Assembly: GCA_033182465.1 (NCBI GenBank)
Contig: CP137322.1
Span: forward strand, 1,178,001 to 1,242,000
DNA length: 64,000 nt
Direction: 5' to 3'
DNA from: Sanghuangporus weigelae
Lineage: Eukaryota; Basidiomycota; Agaricomycetes; Hymenochaetales; Hymenochaetaceae
The notes beneath the pieces are model-generated. The model saw only the letters and a list, made by a program, of their open reading frames with translations, had not been told where the DNA came from and made no database searches. Position 1 is the stretch's first letter; each line of letters begins with the position of its first letter. This document shows positions 33,581-44,113 of the stretch, one piece after another. A program made the position numbers and the translations under genes.

Positions 33581-34945
33581 CTACATCATTACATAATGTA
33601 TTCCAACGACCTTTGTGATGAGTTTGCCTTTGTTTGCCCCCGTGTTCCACACGATCGGCACCTTCTCCATCTGGCCATCGACGTCGATCACAGTTTCTGC
33701 TTCTCCATTTGCCACCAGCTTCCCTGCGGCCGCGGCTTCTGAGAGCGCTGCGCCTGCTTCGTCAAGACTGTCACGGTCCAGGTAGTCGTTCATCGTAAAT
33801 CCCTTCAGAGTCAGCCTGTTCACGAGTATGTGCGGAAAATTCTTTAGAACCACTGGTTCATCGTGATCGAGCTTCTCCATCACTAAAAGCATTGTATTGA
33901 CCCAGTCATCTTCTGAGCTGGACAAGGAGAGATCTTGACTTACTCGCCATGGCTCCAGCCTCACATATTATTCCGTGAGTCTTCATTCGCATCAGAACTT
34001 CATCAAGAATGGATCCTCCGACAATGTCCAAGAACCTGTCGTGCAAGCGTTTGTCTCTCTCAAATCCCTAGTATCGTAAAATTAGAAGGGTCACTCACAA
34101 GTCAGCCTTGTCCGGAGTAGCCTTTTCAAGATCCCTGACAAATGTCGGGCTTTTGTAATTCACTGCCTCATCCGCGCCAATACTCTTTACCCAATCGCAT
34201 TTCTCGTCTGTTCCTGCTATAGCCACAACGCGCTTGACGCCAAGAACCTTCTTCGCGTACTGGACTGCCACACAACCTAGAGCTCTGATAGTGCGCATAA
34301 GAACCTATAGTCGATCACAGTCCACCGATGAGCTTGGAAGACGCTTACCCCGCCGCACCGCTCACGATGAGCGTATCTGTTTCCTTGGGCTTCACTCCCT
34401 TCAGTGCCCAGTATACTATTTCTCCTGACGATCCAAGCGCTCCCAGGTAAGCGCTGATGCTCGCGCCAGGTATCGGACTAAATGCCATATTATATGCAAG
34501 TTAGTTTGGCTTATTTTCGATATGCATAACTGGCATATACTCACTTCAACAGCTTTGCCTTTGCCTTCGGCGCGACGATGTAGTCCGCCCAATAGACGTA
34601 CCACATCTGGACAATGTCACCCACTTTGAACTGGTCATCTTTCCCTCCGACCTGGATTACGCGTCCAAGCGCAACATACGCAGGAAATGGTGTGCCAGGA
34701 GGGAGAGTAACGAGATCTTCACGTTCGTACCTGATATTCTTGTATGACATCAACCGCATGCCTGCATCGTTGGAGAAATACAATGTTTGTACGAGGAGAG
34801 AATCTTCTGGGGCTGGATTTGGTATTGGAAAGTCTTTGACAGCGAAGGTCCCTGAGGAAGTGAAGGATAGGTCGAGAGGGTGCTCTGGCGTTACATGATT
34901 CTGCAGCACAACTGTGCATGCAGATACTGGGATGGGCGTGGACAT
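33581..34945 (-). CDS. NADP-dependent MDR oxidoreductase (prostaglandin-reductase-like)
   Basis: Zinc-independent medium-chain dehydrogenase/reductase of the leukotriene B4 12-hydroxydehydrogenase/double-bond reductase type, about 340 residues in five exons. The N-terminal catalytic domain has the substrate-facing YFSNDAGMRLMSYKNIRY and a GDIVQMWYVYWADYIVAP strand. The Rossmann part reads SGAAGCVAVQYAKKVLGVKRVVAIAGTDEKCDWVKSIGADEAVNYK, followed by LFLDIVGGSILDEVL, HGIICEAGAM and a C-terminal TLKGFTMNDYL. Such enzymes reduce activated C=C bonds of enones using NADPH. No zinc-ligand set is visible. The join before MEKLDHDEPVVLKNFP is less certain than the others. The exact substrate cannot be told. 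Confidence 0.87.
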
Positions 34946-35384
34946 ATTCAGGACGGCGCAGGTGACTATTCTTGGAGAAAGCTGGTGCTGGACTTACTGC
35001 AATCCTCCTTAATTTATAGTATATGAGCGGTCTGAGCTAATGACGGGCCTTTACGTTGAAATCGCAACGCACGCCGATCAATTGTAGGTGTACGTGATAT
35101 CTCAGAGAAATCTTTGTCAACAGTTCTGGTAGATAGGTCATCAGCATTACCTTGCTAACGCGTTCGCACTTTCACGAACGGACGTGTACACTCGGCGCAC
35201 TCTGATTCAAAAAAAAGTTTGAAGTTAGTGGTGGGCGACCCTGGATATACCTCTATAAATATACCGTTCCCGACATGACAAAGCAGTCTATGCGTGCTTA
35301 GAATAGTGGTTCTTTTCCCAGATCAAAAGTAGGCTATGTAATGGAAATGATTGGCGCTAGAGCAATCCAATCCAATAAGTAACA
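34946..35384. other. intergenic, MDR promoter and Ysh1 3' flank
   Basis: The minus-strand promoter of the oxidoreductase lies at the left, including the TATA-like box listed separately. The 3' flank of the Ysh1 gene lies at the right. No exon is supported. Confidence 0.5.
35011..35018 (-). promoter_or_regulatory. TATA-like box of the MDR gene
   Basis: On the minus strand TATAAATT lies about 66-73 bases upstream of the start codon at 34945, a fitting distance for a core promoter. Confidence 0.45.
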
Positions 35385-38300
35385 TCAATCATGCACTTGT
35401 AGAACCCCGTCATCATCTTCAGATGCATCCCCTTCATCATCGCCGTCACCTTCACTCTCCTCGTCAGCATTACCTTCAGTCTGAAGTTGTACCGGTTCTG
35501 ATGGTGACTCTTCTTCCTTCTCCTCACTCATCTCTTCTGCCACGGGTGGCGACTCGTATTTCCTGACCTCGATACTCTCCTCGACGGATTGCTCATTTTT
35601 TTCCTCCTCGCCAGTAGGCTTAGCGACCGGAGGTTCAGATTCGGGGGGTTGTGTGACAATAGTGATTGTAGCACTCGCGTCCTTTTCCTTTACTAGGTCG
35701 GATTCATCAAGAAATTCGACGACCGGCGGGTCAGATATGTATAATTCGGAGAGAGAGCTAACTGTCGTGAGCGCCATGTCCAAGACTGCTTCGACACGTT
35801 TCCGGAGATGCTCGCTTGAACTCTCGACAACCTATTGCAGGATTCACAAATTAATGAATTAATTCGATTTATCCTAATGATGATCTTCACCATTGTAGCA
35901 AGGTTGACAAACGCCTCAGCTTCATCGACCGCGATTAGCAGACCAGGTGCATCGTCTGTGCTGCTGTCCTCTCCGGTGACGGGAGTTTGTTCGGGCATGT
36001 GTAACTCGACTTCGCCAAAGTGTGCTTCCAGAAACATGGCTAGCCGTTGTATTCGTACTATTGTAGACTCTTCGGGATCGTCCGCGTGAGGGTGTGGTTC
36101 GTCGTGCTTATGGGCATGCGTTGTCACTTTTCAGCGAGACAAAATTAATGATAAGAACACGAGGGTACTGCGTGTTCGGAACGTACATTTCACGGATGCA
36201 GGACTTTTGTCAATCTCCATGATCAATGCCATACAAGAATCAGCAATCATATCATTGCTAGCACTCGACTCCCATTCCAGTGTAAGCTCGTGTTCTGCGG
36301 AATGCTTGACATCAACTGCTCCCATCACCTATTCAAATCATGAGTCAAATAACATCGTCGAGGCCTCCTCAACCGTGAATACTTACCCTCATAGTCGGTA
36401 CACCGTCTCCGTCTAGTCCTTCCTCCACACTGCCGTACATTCCTTCAAGATGCCATCGCACGAGATCCCAGCCTACGCCGAGCACGATCTTCTGCCGCTG
36501 TGTCACGACGCAGGTCGATAGACCAGCGAAGTCTCGAAGATCTCGAGGATCGAGGAGCGTATATGAGTAGTCCTTGGAGACTAGCAAACCTGAAAGGACA
36601 CTGTTTGGCTTAGGCGGGTTAGCAGCCAACGTCCCGATGGCCTACCATTGAATTACAGAATCAGCGACACCTGACGACAAGAGTCGAGATATTCTTCCCA
36701 GACCTTTGCCACTCGTTCACCTCTGAAAGTCAGCTTCAACGTCTCGCAATTTCGCGGTGTATGGACTTTGATCTCCTCTTCACGATCCTTGAAGCGCTGC
36801 TGCAGCGATACCCGTAGCCGATTCATTGCCGCCGAGTCGCCATGTACGAGTACCTGATGCATTGTGTCATTTATTCATTCCGCATAGGTACAAAACGAGA
36901 AAACGCACCACATGCTGAGCCTTAACATGCTCGATGAACTCAGTGTTCTGTGGACCATCGACGTGGGCACTGAACGAGATGTAATCAACTGATAGTTTTC
37001 GTGGGATCATGATATTGTCTCCCTTAGTGCTAGGGATTTCTTCAGGTTCATTGACGATATCCTAGTAGGCACAATATAAGTGGATCTTGCAACACCCATA
37101 AGCTAACTGAAGATATTGGGGAATGTTCACTCGAGATGAGGGAGAAACGAGCATGTATTTTGACAACTGTGTACATGGAAATGGGAGACTAGCCAAAGCT
37201 GGCAGTGCGCACTCACCCTAGCGAGAGTGCCTTCCACAGAGTAACCAGTGACTATGAGACCGTTTCGTGCATCAGGTGCCCAGAGCTCCAGTAATTCGCG
37301 ACTGGGTCCAGACTGAAGCATACCGGGAGTAGCCAGTATGACGCAAGGCGGTCCCTCTGCGATCCGCTTCTCCCAGCCCCGAGATTGAGGTAGATTCGAA
37401 ACATGCCTAATGAAAGCACAATTATGACCAGGTAAACTCGATCGAGCGAAAGAACGCACTTGAAAACGAATGGATTGTCTCGTCTGGCGAACCTTGCTCG
37501 AACATTAGCATTCATGGTGTGAATGTACGTTTGATATATAGCCATGCATTTTCTGGCCAAGTTGGACGCGTAATATACCGGAACATTGTGTAGTTCCGGG
37601 TGTCTTTTCCAGTATTCCTCGAGAATGAGAAGAAGTTCTTGTGCCCGACCCAGTGCAAAGACTGGCATAAGTACGTGCCCACCTCTCCGGATAATCGAAT
37701 GTACGAGACTACAGAAACGATGTTCCTTTTCTTCCCGTTCTTCGTGACCTTGAACACCGTATGTGCTTTCGGTAATGAGCACATCAGGTCTTATTGGAGG
37801 GACTTCTGCTTTGACTAGGTGTCGATCCTCTTCTCGAGAATAATCACCAGTGTAAAGAATTTTTAGACCAGCAATGTCAATCATAAACATGCACGCTCCA
37901 AGAACATGACCTGCATGGTATGGAGTAAAGGAAAGTCCGGGGCTGACGGTGATTAGCTGATGAGCAGAGACTGGAATGATAGAAGAAAGGGACATTGAAA
38001 GATCTAGAGGAGTGAACAGAACGTCCGTCGACGTTGAACTATGCGTCCACGTCAAATTCTATTCTCGTACAAAGTGAATGAAAGACACACCTCATCCTCA
38101 CGAAATCCTGCATGAGGAATTTATATACAGCCTTCGTAGGATGCGTCATGTAGACTTTTCCTTTCCCGTCTTTGAAATTAGTCTTCTCCATGATGTACGT
38201 TAGTGACGCAGCATGGTCAAGATGGAAACTAGAGAGAGTGAATCAGCTCTCCCGCAAAGACAGGTATGGACGAATATACTGGGTTATTAGAACTGCATCC

Positions 38301-38482
38301 ACAGTGCTCCAATCAAGATCGTCAATGAAGGGCAGGGATGCCATACCACTGTACGCCGGATGTACGCCTGCATCACAGACAACAGTCTTGCCGCGATACT
38401 GAAGGACGCAACATGACCGTCCGACCTCTTGACCCGCGCCCAGCAGTGTTACACTCAGCGTCGGATAGTCTGGCGCAGGCAT
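35385..38482 (-). CDS. YSH1: pre-mRNA 3'-end endonuclease Ysh1/CPSF73
   Basis: Catalytic subunit of the cleavage and polyadenylation factor, cutting pre-mRNA before poly(A) addition in the nucleus. In order: a metallo-beta-lactamase domain with [24 protein letters not shown], the zinc motif HFHLDHAAS (completed only after an intron inside the first His codon), [12 protein letters not shown] and [14 protein letters not shown]; then the beta-CASP domain with [55 protein letters not shown] and VVLVHGDS; then the CPSF73-100 C-terminal domain. The usual VHGE near the last catalytic His reads VHGD here. The C-terminus carries an extra acidic tail (EEESPSEP to DASEDDDG). Many short introns interrupt the gene. 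Confidence 0.93.
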
Positions 38483-38537
38483 GGCAAGAGTTTGGGATGA
38501 AGCTGGAAGAAACAGTCCGCAGAGAAGGACGGCGCGC

Positions 38538-38544
38538 TCACGTG
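38538..38544. promoter_or_regulatory. TCACGTG box in the YSH1/orphan divergent promoter
   Basis: A TCACGTG heptamer lies 56-62 bases upstream of the YSH1 start codon, in a 300-base divergent promoter region that otherwise holds no exon. It is the same heptamer as at 2945 and 42360. Confidence 0.35.
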
Positions 38545-38782
38545 CTGACTGACCGTTTTCGAATCTTTATTTATTCCAAAATAGATCGCTTCCATTTATG
38601 GAGTTCATGGCATAATAACGCCTTGAAATAATAGCGCCTTGACTTGAAACCCTACACTCTTGTTTCGTGGCTCAGTACAGATAAGCCCAGCCACAACCAC
38701 AGGCCGCTGGTTCCTTTTGTACATACTTACACATTGATCACATCATTTTGACTTCCCTATATTTTCACTCCCATCTTCCATC

Positions 38783-39630
38783 ATGGCTACGCCGAGTCCA
38801 AGGAAATTACACAAACGGTACGCTATCGTAGCATATATGCAAAACAGTAACTTGTCTGACATGGATTCAATAGCTTTGCTCCATCTCGAGCGGAATCCGA
38901 CATCTCTAGCGCGACGATTTACTCTAGTTCCAGCACTCTTGTGAATGAAGATTTATTCTCTACGTCGACAATAGCAACGCCCAGTAAACCATGGGCCGTC
39001 AAGGCACTTAACCAGTTAGGCCTGAAATGCAAAAATTCCATGGTATTCGGCAAAGGGAAGAAGAAGGAAGAAATAGAGAGCGTGGCTGAAAGTGACGATG
39101 ACGAGCCACACGCAACCCTAGGCAGGAGGACACCTCCGTCGTTCGTCCTTGACATTAACAGGGAGGCAAGTGGTCGAATAAAAAGGAGGATAGTCGAGGA
39201 GCACGAAGAAATAGATTTGCTTCCCGAATGCCTTCCGGAGATGCTTAGAAGAGCGCCATCCACCAATGCCCTAGTACATTCCAAAGGTGCGCAACAGCGA
39301 CGTCAGCTAAAGGACCTCCGACTCGCCTCGACACCCGATCTTCGCTTACGCGCCAAACGAGATCCCTTCGAGAAAGACCCTTTCTATCTCGAGGATATGA
39401 TTCGACAATTCCCTCGACCTCCTGTACACAATCCAGGGGAGTACAAATCTCGTGAAGCAATTAATCCGAGCGTACGACGACAGAACTCAAATTTCTCGCT
39501 CCCGACTTCCAAAGCATATCCAGACCGGGCGAGAACGCAGGCTAGACATTGGATTGATAGACCTGTGCATAGAGACGTGATTTATTCCAGGCAACCGCAA
39601 TCATCCAACAACGTCTTCTGTGGCTTGTAA
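38783..39630 (+). CDS. unrecognised basic protein
   Basis: Two exons (38783-38817 and 38874-39630) join in frame to give 263 residues. I recognise no domain. The first 50 residues are Ser-rich, then come WAVKALNQLGLKCKNSMVFGKGKKKEE, an acidic patch ESDDDEPH, ELLPEC-like DLLPECLPEMLRRAPSTNALVHSK, a charged QQRRQLKDLRLASTPDLRLRAKRDPF helix, and FYLEDMIRQFPRPPVHNPGEYKSREA. There is no signal peptide or membrane segment. The gene is divergent from YSH1 and converges on the TAPT1-type gene. The intact long second exon, consensus splice sites and consistent frame argue that it is real. It may be restricted to basidiomycetes. No function is proposed. Confidence 0.75.
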
Positions 39631-39837
39631 ATAATGAAGCCACGCTTCTGCCCTACTCAGCTTTCTGATCTATTCATTCACAATTCACACCGTTATGCAC
39701 GATACGATATCTGATGACTACCGAGTCGTCAAATTATGCCAATTATGCGCTTATGGCCCGTTATGTCGATACTCACTAGTCACATATGCAAGCCTTTCGT
39801 TCACACGATTATCAATTACCAACTCTCCGCTCTCCTC

Positions 39838-42250
39838 TCACCATATACGCTTCACCATGGTAAACCTTGTTAATTCTTCTAGCTTGGGTCGCCTTTTCTT
39901 ATCTTCTTGCGCGATGTGCTTTTTCTCTCCGATGTCTGGGATTCGAGCTGCATCGTCGCCTTTGTAGTCTAGCAAAGTCTTGAGTTCACGGTTGTACTCC
40001 TGATTGTTTAAAGTCAGTATTCTGTACGATAGTAAATGTAGTTGTAAATGTAAAAATGTGACTTACCCGTTCCTCTTTCCCTTCGCCGATGGGATCGCGG
40101 CCGAAGTCGTTGATCTTGTCTTCCTCTTCGCGGGCTTCCATCCCTAAACGACGATGAGTCGCAAAGCTGACTAGATTGACTCCAACTATGATCTTGATCA
40201 CGACGCAACTATGCTGCCTCAGCATTCAAGAAACTTCTTCAACAAAAATAATCTCCTACCAGATCCAGGCAATGACACCAAGAGTAACCCATTTTGCTCG
40301 ATGCAGCATGTTCTCAACCAAAGTAACGGGAGAAAGAGTGTGGATAGATATGACAAGTCCAATGGACTGAGAGCCTATCAGAGCGGCCAGCACGGCGAGC
40401 GGCAGAGCGGGGAACCCCAATCGTCGCGCCACGATTGGGGACTGGTCAACGTAGGAATGCTGGGCAACTTTCAGATTCTGGACGCTTCGCTAGAAGAGTT
40501 ACGATGCTCTCACCTTCCTCGCGCTTCGTCGACCAACAGCACTCCCGTTTGCAAGATCAAGACAAAGGACATCCATGAATCTATCGTAAACAGAAGGTCG
40601 AATGTGATTAAATTTCGTAATGAAAGCGTGCTTCAGCCAGTCAACTAGCTGTTCTGATATCAGGACCGTCAAGACTGGCTGCTTGAAAAGTCAGCGTTCA
40701 GTTGTTGCTGATGACGATAGAGACGTACATAAAAGGTCGTCCAAATGAGATGATCCTCGCGGAACCAACCGAAACTCTTAGGCAAAACAATGCCCTCACT
40801 AAAGTCGAATTCGGAGCCGTACATCTCGATGAGATTACGAAAAGCAACGGCAAAAAGCATGAGAGATATAGTAAATCGCTCAACAATGTCTTCATCATTG
40901 CTTGTCAATTATTGCGACTAAAAATATATCGGAATGACTTACCAGCGCAGGTAATCTGAAATAAGTTGTCTTTCTCAAACTTCTTGAAGACACTGCCCTT
41001 GATTTCGACAAACTGGTTTGAGACCAAAAGTGAGAGGAGTGCATGGTCGTATGAATTGATTGCCACGTTTAAGGACATTAGCTGATATACGAGAACCAGG
41101 GTGTGTGCAACTACATTCTATCAGATGGATGTAGTCGATGACACAGAAAACAATAGCGTACCAATATAGACTATTGCGATAAGAAAGTAAATGATTGGCC
41201 GGAAGGTCTGACTCGTGACTGGGGCCTTGCGCGATAACAGCAAGAGATTTGATCGTGAAAACACACAATCCAAAATATCCTGGCCAAACGATGCACATAA
41301 CCGATCTGCAATCTTGGCAATTCGGGTTACAACAAGTCTGCGCAAGTAAATTGAGACTCACCTCCAAGGCATTAAAAATAACGTAAAGTTTTATTGTTTC
41401 TTGTCCCCTGATGGTATGATAGATTTTGCTGGCGTCGGTCAATGGTATCAAGATCAGAATGGAGGTGACAAGTAGCAGAACCCGCAGCAAATCGGCCTTT
41501 TGAGACGGAGGCAGCGATGTACCGGAGAATAAATTAATGGTCCCACGATAGACCGCTAATGCGCAGCGAATGGGAAGAATCGTGAAGTTATAAAGAAATG
41601 AATCGAAACACAGCACAAAACCGAATCCAAGAATCTGCGACGCGTCTCAGGTTTTCCCGCCGGCGGATAAACAGGCAACATACCTTTTCAATGGCTAGTG
41701 GTATATTTAAAAAATTGCTAACACGCTCCCATTTCAATTCTTGGTGAGAATCGAAGTCTGTAGCTAGGAGTTCTTCACGAAGGTAGTCCCATAGTGAAAA
41801 TGGCACGTAATGCACATCGGTAGATGCATATTGCGAGTGAAAGTCAATAGGCGAAGGAGAAGTGGGGAGAGGGGTCGCAGTTATGGGTGAAGATGGCAAT
41901 GAAGAGTACGCAAGGGTGTCTTGGGGTTCCTCCCGTTTGACTGGACTGAAAGAACGGCGCCGATTTGAAAGAAGTGAAGGAGAAGGACTTCGGACTTCTT
42001 GTTTTACATTATACGAACCACTGTCGTATGTAGAAGGTTCATCATCGTAATGCATATGCAAATCCTCGTCTCGACTTGAGTCTCGCCCCGGTGTGAAGGA
42101 GTGTCTCCTTGGACCATGTAGTACATGTGATAAGTGTCCTGAGTGCAACTCTTGGGATCTACCTGGACTCAAACCATTTCCATAAAGACTTGCAGATATG
42201 GATGACCTTCTGCCTTGCCGTGAGCGGCGATTGCTTGCAGGGGAAGCCAT
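39838..42250 (-). CDS. TAPT1/Emp65-family ER membrane protein
   Basis: Multi-pass membrane protein of the TAPT1 (DUF747) family; the yeast member Emp65 works with the SUN-domain protein Slp1 in ER folding of soluble proteins. The first exon encodes a Ser/Arg-rich cytosolic region and FSLWDYLREELLATDFDSHQELKWERVSNFLNIPLAIEK, the typical opening. Then come YNFTILPIRC, a hydrophobic LLRVLLLVTSILILIPL helix, the signature SKIYHTIRGQETIKLYVIFNALEIADRLCASFGQDILD, HTLVLVYQLISLNVAINSYDHALLSLLVSNQFVEIKGSVFKKF, and DWLKHAFITKFNHIRPSVYDRF. Two more hydrophobic segments (LAALIGSQSIGLVIS, VTLGVIAWI) and a charged tail follow. It shares a 171-base divergent promoter with the mtTFB-type gene. Confidence 0.9.
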
Positions 42251-42421
42251 GCTGGTTCAGTACTATCCCAATGCTCAATCACAATCAACTTCTGTCGTGT
42301 ACGTGTACTTGAAGCACGTGAAGAATATTTGCCTGAAAAGGGAGCGAAGCAACACGTCATCACGTGCAGAACTCACAACAACAAAATTTGTCGGTCGGGA
42401 CAAGATACAACGAAAGGGTTG
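42251..42421. promoter_or_regulatory. 171-base divergent promoter with two CACGTG boxes
   Basis: Start codons of the TAPT1-type gene (minus) and the mitochondrial transcription factor gene (plus) are only 171 bases apart. CACGTG occurs at 42315-42320 and 42361-42366, the second as TCACGTG. Such palindromes are bound by bHLH factors such as Cbf1 in other fungi. Which factor binds here is unknown. Confidence 0.5.
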
Positions 42422-43938
42422 ATGTTTGTTCTTCGTCGCGCATGTTGTCGACGGTCTGTGACCTTGGCAAGGTTCATATCAACTTTACCACCTTTACCAC
42501 CGCTGGAGGAATGGAAAGATGTATTTTCTGGTTTTGGCTATCAACATCGAATCACTCTGAAGAACCAGGACACGGCAGATAAACTTGCAAAAACTTTCTT
42601 CGCAGATACAAAAACGCCTGACGACGGGAAGATTGTCATAGAGGCCTTCCCGGGTATATTTGCCCCTAGCTCTCGTGTTTCTGTTTTCTGACGAGAACTA
42701 TCGTCTAGGGCCCGGTTGTCTTACTCGAAGTCTAATGAAACTCAGCAAAAAAAAAATCAAGAAGCTTATTGTATTGGAAGACGGCGAAGCATATCTTCCT
42801 TATCTTAAAGTGTGTTACTCGAAATCAATGGGTTCGCTCATATCATACTGATCTCGGACAAGCCTCTCGAAAAGGTAGATCCTCGCGTGAAAATCATACC
42901 TATGTCAGGTTTTGCCTGGCCGACGTATACGGCTTTAGAGGCTGAGGGGCTTCTTGACGATGTGATTAGAAAGGAATGGAATGGAGAGAGTACGTGTTTT
43001 TTGAACCGTCATTATCTTCTCATTCGACAATTTGCGTTGAAGTACCGAATCTACACTTCGTTGCACACGTTCCAAACTCCGTGCTGGGCGAGCAGTTAAC
43101 CAACCAGTTTATCCGGCATATTCCTGAGCGATCCTGGTTATTCAAGTATGGCCGTGTACCAATGAGTCTACTGCTTTCTGATTACTCCTACCGCGTTCGC
43201 ACTTTTCCATTGTCTTCATATTTGCTATGTTACTGACGTGTCCACCAGCGGATGACGGCTACTAACATGAAGACTGAATACTGCAAGCTCAGTGTAGTGG
43301 CACAGGCGTCCGCTTCGATCAAGCCGGCAATTCCTAGAGAAGCTCTACAGCCCTATAAGGATCATTTCCATCCGCTCGGCGTTGGCAAGGAGGTTGTTGA
43401 GAGGAAGGGCAGTAAGCGTCCTCCCGGGTCACCATACGTCGCCATTCAGGTCGATGCTCTGCGAGAGCAGGTGCGCACGTTTGATCCTCATTGTTGTGAT
43501 ATTAGTGGTTAATACTCTGGCTACCGCAGGTCATTGAAATGGGCAAGCTTGACAAATGGGATTACGTTCTACGGCGAATGTTTGTCTTGAAAACTACTCC
43601 GATTCGACGTGCTATATCGTGAGCTCTGGATCAACCCTCCTTATCTATTCGTAGTCGTCTAACCAAGTATCAAGGTCTCTGGGCCCAGGCGCTTTTAATC
43701 TTTTACCACGTCTCTGCGATCCCAACCTTCCACCAGAGGAACGTCTTGATATCAGCAAGAAAGTCCGGGAGCTTAAAATGAGGGACTGGAGTATCTTTGT
43801 GAGACGCTTTGACGAATGGCCATTCAGACCAGGTGTAGGTTATTTCTATTTTATCTGTTTCAGCTTGATCTCATTCCCTTTGCGCAGGACTTGGATATTT
43901 CCGAAGCCATATACAAGGATATTGAACGTGAGAGGTAG
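42422..43938 (+). CDS. mitochondrial transcription factor B / rRNA dimethyladenosine methyltransferase-type protein
   Basis: Member of the KsgA/Dim1-derived family used in mitochondria as transcription initiation factor (Mtf1/TFB) or rRNA dimethylase. The N-terminus MFVLRRACCRRSVTLARFISTLPP is a good mitochondrial presequence. After the first intron the SAM-binding loop reads VIEAFPGPGCLTRSLMKL. LIVLEDGEAYLPYLKPLEKVDPRVKII follows, then VPNLHFVAHVPNSVLGEQLTNQFIRHIPERSWLFKYGRVPMSLLLSDYSYR, where a methylase NLPY motif would read HVPN instead. The late segment VVAQASASIKPAIPREAL and a C-terminus ending DISEAIYKDIERER complete it. The weakened NLPY region favours the transcription-factor role over a methylase. 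Seven or eight exons, all with GT-AG introns. Confidence 0.85.
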
Positions 43939-44113
43939 TTACTTTCGAGCTGTCTTGCTTTGCACTTTTGAGAATCTGCATGGTCATTCATGCCGCATTC
44001 GAGTCGTGCGGTTTGTGTTTCAGATACCAAGGATTAATGCTACGTAATGTACATCGACAGCTGCATTTTAAAATAGAGCAGTTGGTAATAATCAAGTGCG
44101 CAGAAATTGCAGT

